A DNA stretch of 64,000 nucleotides from assembly GCA_019671135.1 (NCBI GenBank), contig JAHRHY010000004.1, positions 496,001 to 560,000 of the forward strand, read 5' to 3'. The notes below the pieces were generated by a model. It was given only the letters and a program-made list of their open reading frames with translations. It made no database searches and was not told the origin of the DNA. A program made the translations under genes and the position numbers. Origin of the DNA: Linnemannia hyalina (taxonomy: Eukaryota > Mortierellomycota > Mortierellomycetes > Mortierellales > Mortierellaceae). This document shows positions 12,321-23,281 of this stretch, piece after piece; position 1 is the first letter of the stretch; every line of letters begins with the position of its first letter.

Positions 12321-13549
12321 GCGAGGAGGAAAGAGAAGGAGAGAAGGAGTGAACACAAAAGGAGGAGCCTACAAAGATGCATGTACTATGAACAGCACTA
12401 TATATCAATGAACGTAATGCCATAGTTGTTGCGGTTAGTTGCGGTTGGTTGCGGGTTTGTTTTACTGATCGCGAAGTAATTGTCCCGCCGACAGACCATG
12501 TGGATTTTTTCTCCCTTTTGTTACTATTGTGATGACGCAGGATGAGGAAGGGAGACGGACAATAAAAGAATAAAAGGGTCACACTCCTTAGAAATGAAAC
12601 GTCTTCAAGTGAGTCAAACCTCCTTGCTCAATTGGTAGATATTACATGGTGCATACAATTGTACCTGGGTGAGTTATTTCTTTTTCTCCTTGTGTTGAAT
12701 AGGGCGATCGAGCGAAGCATTTTTTCCTGGTGTCCGCTTGTCGCACAAAGGAAATGCGCTTCTTTTACGCCATCGTCGTTTATTAATCCACAAGCAAGCC
12801 AAGCCCTGTTCTTGTTCTCCCTAATGCATGCTTTCCAGGTTCCGCCCGCTTATTCGCCCTGTGTCTGTGAGATTTGTTTGGTCCAGCTGCGATCGTTTTG
12901 CCCAATCCGACCAGGCACAATGATATGCAATTTAAAATTTAATAATTACAGGGCGGTCGGGAAAAAAAGTGGTACTGTAGGCGGCGGCTTTTTGTCTGAC
13001 TCTTCTTTTCTTGTTAGCATTTGGACAAATGAGAAGGCACGACTGAACGTCAACAACCGGTCTTTGGTTATTGTTCCCCTGGTCATGTATCTTTGCAAAG
13101 ATGGACCCTGACCAAAAAGCAGGTCAACATCGATAATGCTTTGAAGGATTGTTATGTCGTTGTTGTTGCTATCGATGAACCTCGTTTTGTTATTATTGAG
13201 TTGACTTGAACCGGTATCGATACTGTTGCTTGGCTATCTACCCATAGAGGAGAAAAGTCCTTCTTAACCCTTCGTCAACCCAAAAGAGGATGTATACTAG
13301 ATAGAAGGTTGGCGCAACCAAGCAAAGAGAGACAAATGCAGGCGTGTAGAGAGCGACGACCTGTGCAACGGCCATGCGCCTTTTTGAAGAGTAGAATCTG
13401 ACCGCATAAAGACAAAAACGGTGGAGAACCTCACACACAACGACAAAAAGATGAGAGCGTTTTGGTTCCATTTGGTTGTCATTTGGCACAAGCCTGGTGC
13501 GTTTGAAAAAGCAATATAACTTAAATTGCCTTTTATCCCGAGGGAAAGA
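12321..13549. other. Intergenic, no gene seen
   Basis: P450 3' flank, then about 1.2 kb of AT-rich sequence. A 159-codon frame on the plus strand (12632-13111) has random codon use and no leader. Near 12620-12650 there is a tRNA D-arm-like string without the rest of a tRNA. Confidence 0.5.
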
Positions 13550-13557
13550 TATAAAAT
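13550..13557 (+). promoter_or_regulatory. TATA box of the small secreted protein gene
   Basis: GATATAAAATG about 220 bases before the ATG at 13771, followed by a strongly CT-rich leader. Confidence 0.6.
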
Positions 13558-13770
13558 GCGATCGAGTTCCTTCAGTCCTTTTCCTCCTTCTGTTCTTTAC
13601 CTTTTCTCTCTTCTCTTCTTCTTCACTCCACTCCCATTTGCAACTTTCCAGCCTTCCTCAGGCCGACCATCACACCGCTACACCTTTGCACACATACCCA
13701 GCCAGCCACTCAACCCCCTCTCCACTCTCTACTATCCTCTCCTTCCAACCAATACGCCCATATACACAAA

Positions 13771-14145
13771 ATGGCCACCTTCTCCTCCCTCAACACCATC
13801 ACCCTGGCCCTTCTCGCCCTCATTTTCGCCATCGCCACCGTCCAATCCGCCCCCACCCCCGTGGCAGATCCTAAAGTCCCCGTCTTCTCCATCTTCTCCA
13901 AAAACAACGAAAAAGGTGCCACGGCCACCGTCTCCAAGTACGGCTGTCACAACCACGGCCTCAAGGCCGTTGCCGGGGTCCACTACCGTAGTGGCCCTCA
14001 TGCCCAGATCAAGTTCTATTCTGGCAAGGACTGCAAGGGCAAGGTGACCCATTCGATGCCCATTAACACTTACAAGTCGATGGGCGGTCCTTACAACTCT
14101 CAGAGTGTTCTTGTCTTCAAGGGCACCGGTTCTTCCATGCAGTAA
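13771..14145 (+). CDS. Small secreted protein
   Basis: A single exon of 124 residues with strong codon bias. It starts with a classic signal peptide (hydrophobic TLALLALIFAIATVQSA, likely cut after about residue 26) and continues as a basic mature protein of about 98 residues. The mature part has two cysteines (KYGC and KDC), enough for one disulphide, and glycine/aromatic-rich beta-like segments (VAGVHYRSG, IKFYSGKDC). No known domain is recognised. A TATA box, a pyrimidine-rich leader and a clean AAAATGG start suggest high expression. It could be a cell-wall-associated or effector-like protein; nothing in the sequence shows a target. Confidence 0.8.
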   Translation: MATFSSLNTITLALLALIFAIATVQSAPTPVADPKVPVFSIFSKNNEKGATATVSKYGCHNHGLKAVAGVHYRSGPHAQIKFYSGKDCKGKVTHSMPINTYKSMGGPYNSQSVLVFKGTGSSMQ

Positions 14146-14600
14146 ACTAGCTGCTGTATTCGAGACCAAGGAGCAAGCTGCTTTTACAATACATACCCTT
14201 GACAGACCGTTTTCCCTTCTCCCCTCTTTCTGTACATTTACACTGCTACATCCCTCTGCTGTTGTGCGTCCTCTTTGTGGAGGAGGTGGAGCATCAATCA
14301 AAAAAAACAAATAACAATAAACTGGCATAAAAGCGTTTTATGACACCCACTATCGAGCCATGTATTATGACTGTTTGTGTGAGAGAGGTAGAGGACGAAA
14401 AATATGTGGCATGTGTTCCTTCGCACAAGCGTCCATGTTGCTAAATTCTTACGCTGTTTGGCGCTCTTGGCCCTCTGCAGTCCCTTTTGTTTCTTGGCAA
14501 CCTTACTTTTAGTCAGAGTGATCTCTTCTCTTTTTTCCCTTCTTCTTCTGTTCCATTTACTTTTCCATTCACTCATTCCTCATACGTCCATCACCCCTCC

Positions 14601-14637
<37 letters not shown>
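14146..14637. other. Intergenic between the secreted protein and the second membrane paralogue
   Basis: Contains the 3' UTR of the secreted protein gene, with an AATAAA near 14316, and the promoter of the next gene, possibly with a TATA-like CATAAAAG near 14325. It ends in a CT microsatellite. Confidence 0.4.
14607..14636 (+). repeat. (CT)15 microsatellite in a 5' leader
   Basis: Thirty bases of perfect CT repeat end two bases before the ATG at 14638, so the repeat would lie in the leader. Confidence 0.85.
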
Positions 14638-14639
<2 letters not shown>

Positions 14640-17195
14640 GAGCTTCAATGACAGAAAATCGGCACCCGTGGACGAGCAAGCGACGTTCGGTAGCCAGGCG
14701 CCCTTCGCCTCCCCCGTAGGCCCCTCGGCACCTCACGACCCTTACTTTCCCAGTAATTTTTTACTTTCCTGCCCTGGACTTCGCCTTTTCTGCGCTGATG
14801 GATTGTATCTTATTAGTCTCGGAGGATGATGATCAGTCCGCACATAAACTAACAGTCGTTTTGTGTCTTTTATCACTCGCGAATGGGGTTTCTTTTATTC
14901 TAGTCCCGACGGACGTCCCACCATCCTACAGTGCAGCTCCATCACCCGTAGAGGGAGCAGTCAGCGGGAACCCACAGTCGCACCTTCCTTCTCCCTCTGC
15001 TCCTCCACAACGCCTCAACGCGCCACAGCATAGCCCCTACAGTTACAACCCACCGGGGGGAGCAGCACCACCACCACTTGCAGGAGGAGGACTGGATCCT
15101 AACTCTCCTCGTCATCATCCACAGGCACCGTACTTCCCGCCCCCTCCTCCACCACAGCGACAACATCAACAGCCGTATTATGGAGGGGCTGGACCTTCGA
15201 CCAACTATGGCGCGATTAGCAACAACAACCTCCCACCACCACCACCTCCTCCTCAAGGGTACTACTATGATAATAATGGGCAACCCTACCAGCCAGTAGT
15301 CACCGCCCCGCTTGTCCCTAGAGCACCTCATGGACAGAGGAGGAGAGGATCTGATAGCAGCGATAGTGATAGTTCGAGTGATGAACATCATCCCCATCGG
15401 AGGACACCTCATACACGAAGTAAGTCGAACAACGTCCTTCTTCTACTTCTCAGACCTTTATTTTCTTTTCTCGTTGTTGCTCTCTGCTTTGTATACCTCG
15501 CATGGAAGGCCAGACGTCAACAAACAGATAGCGGTCGCCAAGAACGAAGAGAACTAAAGAAAATAATAATTGCGGCGTGTGTCCGAAATGAGCACCTAAA
15601 CAGGAAATGATTACGCCCTTCTAGCAAAGAACGCTCAGACACGATCGAAAATTCTCACATCTCTTTTTTTTTTCTTAATAGGGAGCAAGAAAAAGTCGGG
15701 AGGCTGTTGTTCATGCTGCTGTCTCACCATCCTGTTCATCTTTCTCTACTGCTGGTATCTCGTCAAGTCCTTTGTAAGTCGCAGTCGTAGTAGGCCGGAC
15801 CAGCATGTCGCTTTTTGTAATGTCATTCTTAGATAAAATGAATGATGAACAGGGAAGATGGGGAAAAGGAAAGAGTACTAACGGATATGCTTATGGTTTG
15901 TATGTTTCTTGAATAGGTGCTCCCGGACTACTCGTGCTCGGACGGGGATAATGTTAGTATCGACACGAAGTATGTCCGCCTGGTGCCTGGATTGAACTTT
16001 GAGTACAAGGCTGTTGAGGAAGTTGTAAGTTTCGTTTGAGACAAACTAGGAGTTGTACTCCTTGACAAGCAGAAGCAGCATTTTTTTTTTGTTCGCCAAA
16101 GTCAAAGGAGGGATCAACTAAGCACTTGGCCTAACACTCACTTACTTCTACTTTTCCTCACAAATTGTAGATGGGAAACATTGTAGTCAACGAATCGGAC
16201 ACATGGGACGAAAAAGGGATCAGGATCGTCGTCATCAAAAAGGCATACTCCACAAAATCCCTCGACCAAATCTCCCACACCCTCGAAAACATCAACGGCA
16301 CCACCGTCTCGCGGGTTCATCTCAAAGATACGCTTAGCAAGGACCAAAAGGAGAAGATTGCCTTTCATGGGGGCTGTCTTCGTGCTGATGTTCAGATCAC
16401 CTACCCTCGCGCCTCGTCTTCTTTTGTTTCTCGGACTGAGGGCGAGAGTGTAGTTGCTGCGACTGGGCCTGGATCTGTACGGGATTTGGGAGCGCTGAGT
16501 CTGAGCACCACCATGGGCGAGATCTCGGTCAAGTTGGCGTCGAGAGGAGAGGAGGCTTACAGTCTGAACTCTTTCGGAGTCAAAGTCGTGCATGGAGATG
16601 TGGATGTTAGTAACTTGGTCGTGGTCAAGAAGACGCATGTCGAGATTGTCAATGGTCAGGTCTTGGCGGATTTGACGACTGCGGGAGCTGTCAAGGTCGA
16701 TATGGTCAATGGAGGTATTGTGTTGGCGATTGAGTCTGCAGCACCCCGGACAAAGCTGATGTTGGGACGTGGTGTTGGTGGTGGTTGGGCGCCTGAAAAT
16801 CTGGATGTGGAGGCCAATGCGGTCAATGGACCCGTCAGTGTCACCTTTGTAAGCCCCCCCCCTCAATTTATTTTTTGGTCGCGTTTCTTATGTGAATGGA
16901 GTGACGACAGTGTTCTGACACATTCTTTTTCTTTACTTCGTTCTTATGTGAATTTAAATAGAGGAACCATTTCCATGGCCATTTCACGCTAGAGAGCCAA
17001 GTCGGGTCGACATCCTTCACGGTCCCAGCGGGCGACAGAAAGACGACCCCCACCAACCCAAGCGGTAAGCACGAGGGATGGGTCTCCGAGGACGGTAAAG
17101 AGCCTCTCTCTGCGCTTCCCAGACTTGTTGTCAAGACTGCCATTGGCACCATCAAAGTCAAGGTCGAGCCCAATAACAAATATACCAGCCCTTGA
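14638..17195 (+). CDS. Single-pass membrane protein with repetitive beta-rich ectodomain (paralogue 2)
   Basis: Six exons (14638-14752, 14904-15419, 15682-15773, 15917-16024, 16171-16848 and 16962-17195) join in frame to 580 residues. The N-terminal ~210 residues are disordered, with VPPSYSAA, proline runs, a Gly/Tyr-rich part and an acidic Asp-Ser stretch. Then comes a Cys-rich juxtamembrane segment (GGCCSCCC, possibly palmitoylated), one transmembrane helix (LTILFIFLYCWYLV) and an ectodomain of short beta-like repeats (for example MGEISVKL, VHGDVDVSNL). The last exon starts NHFHGHFTLES, which aligns with PFYGHLWLKT of the 1541-3409 protein. The order of parts and the separate exon for the helix show the two are paralogues. 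Function unknown; a surface or wall-facing role is inferred. Confidence 0.8.
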
Positions 17196-17315
17196 AAAGT
17201 TTGCATTTGTAATGCAATGAAGTAAAAGAACATTGATACCTAATTTGTATTGCGAGATGAGGTTTATATGGAGGGTTTGTTGAATGGGCAGGGAGATGGC
17301 AGGAGAGACAAGGCG

Positions 17316-17831
17316 TTAGTTTGGTGGCGCGACTTCTAGATCAAACTTGGGCTTATCAGTCACCATTGTCACAGACTTCATCCCATTTGTGCTTGATATG
17401 TCGCTAGAGGCCTGCTCGGCAAAACGATCGAGCAGGAGATAAGAACAAGAACAAAGCGTAGAGAATACTCTCTTTGTTCTTGATGTAACTTGTAAGCCCA
17501 TTCTGCCACGATTCGATTGCTAGGTAGTACCTATCAAGAAGGAGCAATGAAGGGGAGAGAAGGTGTCCGGAAGAAACGCAGTACGAGATAAGAGAAGAAA
17601 TGACCCCGATGGAAGAACAAGAAAGAAGAAAGAGTAGACGCGCCATGCGATGGTTACAATAGCTAATACGAGAGCAGCGGCACCATTGGCCCGACTTTGG
17701 AAGCAAGCCATGAGAAGCGGACACAAGGTCAAGAATGATAAGTGAGAGCGAATCCTAACGGCTGGTTGACCAATGAGATCGGTTCGGTCGTTCTCTCGGA
17801 ACTCGCTTCCCGTTCCACTCAAAGAGCACAT
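17316..17831 (-). pseudogene. Possible small membrane-protein gene or remnant
   Basis: Read on the minus strand, this interval holds two protein-like pieces. One is MACFQSRANGAAALVL followed by AIVTIAWRVY, a hydrophobic helix with good codon use. The other is YYLAIESWQNGLTSY, directly after a good acceptor (TTGATAG) near 17532. Between them lies a CT-rich, intron-like stretch, but no consensus GT donor was found, and the downstream frame does not join cleanly to a third open piece (ASSDISSTNGMKSVTM) ending near 17326. It may be a decayed tetraspan membrane gene or a gene whose splicing I could not solve. Confidence 0.22.
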
Positions 17832-17960
17832 AATGTCATCCCTCTCTGTTGTGTGTTCTTATTTCTTTCGTTTTGTGTTTATCCGCTTTCTTTTCTCTCT
17901 TTTTCTTCACCCTCTCCCTTTCACTCCCCCTCAACAACAGCAACAAAAAAGAAGACATAT

Positions 17961-20014
17961 ATGGCAGACAGCAAAGGAGCCGCACCTGCTTCTGCGGGAT
18001 GGAGAAAGTTCGCCTTCCTCAACCTGACCCCCGCCCAATACTTTGTCCGTCTCGTCCCCGCGATCGTCTATGGCTTGTATACGTACTCTACCCGCGGACC
18101 CTTCCAACCTCCCTCCTGCACCAGCTTCGGAATTTCCTGCCCCATGACCACCAACCACATCTCGGGCGTTCTCGAGCGACCCGAATACTATGGCCAGGTC
18201 TTGGGATACTACACCGACCTGATCGCGCAATCTGAAGATCTCGGCGGCTCTCTTGCAGTCTTTGTTGACGGTATGGCCGTAATTGATGTCTATACTGGAT
18301 TCAAGGACCTGGCTCGCACCCAAGTCTACGACAACACGACACTTCAACAGGTCTACTCTTCTGGCAAGGCTGTCGAGGGCATTATTATTGCCCGCTTGGT
18401 CGACCAGGGCAGGCTGGACTATGAGGCCAAGATTGTCGAGTACTGGCCCGAGTTTGGACAGAATGGAAAGGAGGAAGTTCGATTGAGGGATTTGATGGTC
18501 CATGAAGCTGGTGTGCCAGCATTGGATGATGAGGACAAGCTCGATGCGCTCTCATGGGCCTCGATGGGGGATGAGGAAAAATTTTCGGAGCGTTTGGCTC
18601 GACAGCCTCATGTCTTTGGCAGCAAGCCGACCCGTGCGTACCATGCAATCACGCGTGGCTGGTTCCTGAACGAGATTGTCAAGCGGGCTGACCCCAAGGG
18701 CCGGACGATTGGGCAGATTGCGCAACAGGACTTGATGACCGACTATGAGGACTTGGAGTTGTACTACTCCAAGCTGCCCAAGGAGTCGGACTGGGAGAAC
18801 CGTCTGTCGCCCATGCACGACTACCCTCTCCTTCGCATCCTGGGTCGTTTGGTCTTGCCACAGGTGATTCAGAACAGTAGGATCTTTGGTAGCCCTCGTA
18901 CGCTGCCTTTGCACCAAATTGTCAAGAGGACATTTGAGAGCAAGTCGCTCACTGCCAGAGCCCTTACGCCCAAGTTTGCTCCCTGGCCCCGTCTTCTCCG
19001 CACGCCTGAGGCACATGTGTATGAGGGTACCAGCTTCTCTCTCAAGTCTAATGCCCACTCTGTAAGTGTTTCTGTTCGTCTCTTTTTGATTTTTTCTCCC
19101 ACACTCGCATTCCTAAATTCAGAGTCACAGTGGCCATTTTTTCCATGTCCTTTATTGTTGAAATTGGATGCGTGTTACCATGGCATGGTTCGCAGGGTTG
19201 GTTACATGGTTTGGCATTGCTGCGCGCCGTAGACAAAGAGAGAGTAGGATGTGCGGGCTGAGTTTGATGCTCTTACTGTTCATCCTGTTTCCTGTTTCCT
19301 GTTTCCTGCTTCCTACCCTTCTTTTGCTATATCCGTTGCTTTGTCCATCCTACGATCCTGATATCCCTGATATCAGTCAGGGCTCTCGTATCGGTGTTGG
19401 CCTAATACATGTCATATGTAAACCAGCATTTGTCGTTGTGTCGTCGTCGCGCTCAAATTGTTTAACCGATTTCCTACCCTTTTTTTTCCCACACCTACTT
19501 TTCGCCTATTCCTGCTTTTTTGTCCTTGCTCCACGCACATGAAAAATAGCTCGCAAGGTTGATGTCAATGATGGCCAACAAGGGCGGCTCCACAAGACCC
19601 GGTGAACCCAACCTCATCTCCGCCAAAACCTATACCCAGGCAACAACCCTCCACGGCGCCTCCCTTGACGAAGTCACCGGCGAGACCGTCCCCCTTTCCG
19701 TCGGTGGCTGGGTCAAGACCCGTTCCTTCTACGGCGAAGGTCCTTTGAAGGGCGTTGAAGTCCAAGGGTGGTCTGGAGCTGGAGGATCGTTGATTTTGTG
19801 GATTGAGGAGCTGGGGATTGGGTTCTCGTATGTAACCAATGCGTTTGCGGCGCCTGAGACTCTTTTGGGGGATTACCGGGGCAAGACGCTGTTGGATCGG
19901 GTTGTTTATGCCCGTAAGGGCGAGTTGGGGCTGTTGCCTAAGAAGGCTCCTGAAGAACAAGCTGAAGCTGGAGCTGGAGCTGAGGAGAAGAAGCAGAGAG
20001 AAGAGGATGAGTGA
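17961..20014 (+). CDS. Beta-lactamase/esterase-family serine hydrolase
   Basis: Two exons (17961-19061 and 19550-20014) give 521 residues. The protein belongs to the class C beta-lactamase / EstB / LACTB-type serine hydrolase family. The nucleophile motif SSGK (S-x-x-K) is near residue 133. YHA (near 227, in AYHAITRG) takes the place of the usual Y-x-N, as in EstB-type esterases and eukaryotic relatives. GWSGAGGS (about 440) stands where the third (K/H-T/S-G) motif lies. An N-terminal hydrophobic segment (FVRLVPAIVYGLYTY) may anchor it to a membrane. A Glu/Ala/Lys-rich tail follows the domain. The start at 17961 is chosen after a CT-rich leader; an in-frame ATG further upstream would add CT-encoded residues. 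A role in ester or amide hydrolysis is inferred; antibiotic resistance is not implied. Confidence 0.85.
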
Positions 20015-22538
20015 GGAGGGTGGCAGAACAAGACAGAATATTCCATCCCAAAATAATAATAGTTATTACCCCATTACTTTTTATTACTCGATTATGTTTT
20101 CTAGCATCGATGATGATGCCTTTGAGTATTTGCTCTTATCAACAAATAGGTCAGCATGGTTACATGAATGTCATTATGCAAGAAAGAACATTATTATTGG
20201 GCGTTTTTTTATTTCAGCCTGGGTCCTTCCTTCGTCGTGTACGTGAAGCGCTCGCTTATGGGTAAAAAAAAACCACCTCACCCAGGGAACTGTTCACTTT
20301 TCTAGATTTTTTGATGTTGGATTTTGCTTGACCAGGGTAAGCACAAAGATGAAGAGAGAGGAACGAGCACACAAGTCGAGCGGTCATTGGGGGAGATGGA
20401 ATTACATTTCTGATGTATGATTCTTTGCTTGTTTGCATTGGTCTACCTGCTTGGTCTGTTTTGATGTATCTGGCTTACTCGCTTCTCACACTTCACCTCA
20501 CTTCTGCTTTATGTTGTTACGCGCTTTGCTCTACTTTTCTCCCTTTGCTTGAACACATTTTTCGTTCTCACGGCATTACCAGTGTGTGATTTTCGTCAGT
20601 TCTTGCATGTTTATGTGACCAAATTGCATTTTTTACTCTCTCTCCCTTCTTCCTTTTGCTTTGACACATGTGGATGCAAAAAATGAGCAAAGGGAAAATG
20701 CGTGAAAGCAAAAGAAAATGCGTGAAAGCAAAAGAAAGTGCGTGAAAGTGAATGGAAGTGAGTGAGAGGGAAAGAAAATGATGGGTGGATTTCGCCTTCC
20801 TTGTACCTAATTGCTTCATGGACATATGTCTGTTCTCGCACTTCTTTTGGCCCCCCCCTGCCTGCCTTCCATGCTCATTCCATCCAAATGCGCATGCATC
20901 CTTCCTTTCCTTGGGACTTCTAGATGGCCCAAAATCGTGCGTGCGTGCTATGCGTGTGTACCCTTTTTTTTTTCTTGTTCGTTTTCCTGAGACGGAATAA
21001 GTTGGCGTGCTTTTCATCATGAAGTGAATAAAGGCGAAAGATAGGAAAGGTCTTGCGTGACGTGAGAGTACTGGTACACACCAATGGAGGCAACGGTCCC
21101 TTTTCATTTATGTCCTCTTCTATCATTGGTGTCCTTTGTTTAGGTCCCATCGGTGCCTTCGAGTCTCGAAGGCTAATAAGCTAGAAAGCCCCCCTAATAG
21201 TGCACCAATAATGAAGGAAGGGAGGTCCTGTCCTCTTCCATCATAAGTTGCCTCTTTCCCTTTCCTCCCTTCAAAATCCAAGGTCCATGGTCCAAGATCC
21301 AAAGGGAATGAGGAAAATAGAAAAAGGGATAGGTACATATTTGACATTTGATTACGAGGAACCCATCAATCCAATTCCAAGTATCAGTGGACGATGGGGT
21401 ACCCTCTTTGACATCATGGGACCAATTTTGTTCTTCGCTAGAAAACATTTGGGCGAAAAAATAATAATAATCCCAGAAATAGCATTGTCCCGATGAAGGG
21501 GAACGAGGGAGGTTTCTATGCTTACGTAGATTTGCTTTGGACTTTTGCCCTACTCTTTCTACGTATCCTCATGATTGGATTTGGACTAGCACAGGCATAA
21601 GGCATCACTCGCATCGGGCAATTGATACTGTAGAACGCAGCAAACAAATAAACATCCACTGAGAAAACAAGAGGACGAAGAAGAGGATGGAAGGATACGT
21701 GTCCATTCGGGTCCAAGCAACTGTGCATGCGTCGAGCACTGAGCAGTGAGGGCAGGCAGGGCATAGCTGATAGCTGAGCTGGGAGCCAAAAAAAACAGGG
21801 CTCTGGAAATTCATGCAAAAAAAAAAATGGCGTTGGCTTAGCAGAGTAGATAAAGGCACGTACACGAATTGGAGAGCAGGGAATTGAAAGGAGAGAAAGG
21901 GGGAATAGAATACCAATTCCCGTTGTTACAATACTCCAGAAAGCAAGGCTGAACGTTATCCGGTCACTTTATTAGCCCATACTAATCTTGTTTGTACCAG
22001 GGCAATTGTGCTAAAAATGAGACAGCCAGGCCTGGGCTTGCCATGCTCATTGCTCTCCTTACTTTGTGCTTTGCCCTTTGCCTTTTGCTTCGAGAAAGTT
22101 CATAAGTTGGGGGGAAGGGGAAGGGAAGAGAAGGGAGGGGTCCAACCAACGAGCCCTTTCAATGTGACTTTCAAATGTTGATGCAATTGAACAAACTGAA
22201 GGCGAGCAACAAATTATCATTGTGGGAGGCACTTGTCATTTTCTATTCAATGACATTATTATTAGTCCATGACACGTTCCAATTTTTGCACCAGTTCCCC
22301 CAAATGTCCATTGCCTAAGAATTAGGTGTCCCTTCGAACAAACAACACCAAGACAAAAAAGACATTGTTGTTACGTGGGGATGTCTATTCTATTTTGTTC
22401 GATTACTTTGTATTGGTGACCGCACTGGTCTGCTCTCATCACACCATGTCCTAAGGTCCCCACCTAATCTTCTCCCTTTCGTCACTCTACCCTTTGTGTC
22501 GTCGCGTCAACAGTTTGATGACGGGTCGAGATTTTTTG
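20015..22538. other. Gene-poor stretch
   Basis: About 2.5 kb without convincing coding sequence on either strand. It holds a short 20-bp tandem repeat (20701-20760) and, at the right end, the promoter of the C2 protein gene. No transposon ends or tRNA were found. Confidence 0.5.
20701..20760. repeat. 20-bp tandem repeat, three copies
   Basis: The unit CGTGAAAGCAAAAGAAAATG is present once, then with one mismatch, then more diverged, in register. Confidence 0.75.
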
Positions 22539-22546
22539 TATAAATA
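22539..22546 (+). promoter_or_regulatory. TATA box of the first C2 protein gene
   Basis: TATAAATA about 110 bases before the ATG at 22652, followed by a CT/CA-rich leader. Confidence 0.65.
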
Positions 22547-22651
22547 CCTCTTCCCTCATCGCGTATTTCCCATTTTTCTTCTCATCACCACACCCAACTC
22601 TTCTCTTCTCTCCCACACTCAACCCCCCTAAACACAAACTTATAACCAAAC

Positions 22652-23281
22652 ATGTCCCACACTCTCAAGGTTACCATTCACCAGGCCGAGCACCTCGAGG
22701 ACGTCGAGCGCTTCGGCAAGAACGACCCCTATGCTCGCGTCTCCTTGACCGTCGACGGCAAGTACCCCGCAAAGACCCAGGTCATCAAGAACGCCGGTAA
22801 GGAGGCCGCCTGGAACAAGACTGTGGAGGTCCCCGACTACAACCCCCAGGAGCAGGATACCCTCTACCTCGAGATCCTCGATGAGGAGACTGGTTTCGAC
22901 GAGCCCATCGCCTTCACCGCCATCCCCCTCCACCAGGTCCTCTCCGCCCAGGGACATGCCATCCGTGGCCGCTTCGGGCTTCACACCACCGGAGGCAAGA
23001 CAAAGGGTGAGGTCCTCGTCTCCATCGTTGTCATCAGCCCCGGCCAGACTGAGGGTGCCCACCCCCAGACTGAGATCCGCGGTGAGGTCAGGCTCGACTC
23101 TGCCCAGCAGAAGCGCATCAACAGCCTTTCCCGCAAGGAGAAGGCTGGTGATCTTGGAACTGCCGCTCTCCTCATTGGTGCCGTCGTTGGTGCCAAGGCC
23201 CTCCATGACGGTCAAAAGGATGCCAAGAAGGTCGCCCAAGATGAGCAAGAGAAGGCCAAGGCCGAGAACCGCGAGTACTAA
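22652..23281 (+). CDS. C2-domain protein
   Basis: A single exon of 209 residues with very strong C-ending codon bias, suggesting high expression. Residues 1 to about 130 form one C2 domain (LKVTIHQAEHLEDVE, then GKNDPYARVSL, AAWNKTVEV and LYLEILDEET). The Asp positions at NDPY and DEET fit Ca2+ or phospholipid binding. The C-terminal third holds a conserved QQKRINSLSRKEKAGDLGTA segment, a glycine/alanine hydrophobic patch (LLIGAVVGAKAL) that could associate with membranes, and a charged tail. It is a paralogue of the 26470-27558 protein, with the same order and the same QQKRxxSLxxKEKAxDxGTA motif. Function unknown; membrane or stress-related binding is possible. Confidence 0.9.
   Translation: MSHTLKVTIHQAEHLEDVERFGKNDPYARVSLTVDGKYPAKTQVIKNAGKEAAWNKTVEVPDYNPQEQDTLYLEILDEETGFDEPIAFTAIPLHQVLSAQGHAIRGRFGLHTTGGKTKGEVLVSIVVISPGQTEGAHPQTEIRGEVRLDSAQQKRINSLSRKEKAGDLGTAALLIGAVVGAKALHDGQKDAKKVAQDEQEKAKAENREY

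Noticed and set aside
12609..12650. tRNA gene (D-arm-like CTCAATTGGTAG)
   Set aside because: No anticodon or T arm with GTTCRANTC at the right distance.
12632..13111. 159-codon plus-strand frame
   Set aside because: Random codon use, no leader, no similarity to any family.
13526..14328. Large alternate frames on both strands across the secreted protein gene
   Set aside because: Shadows of a strongly codon-biased gene.
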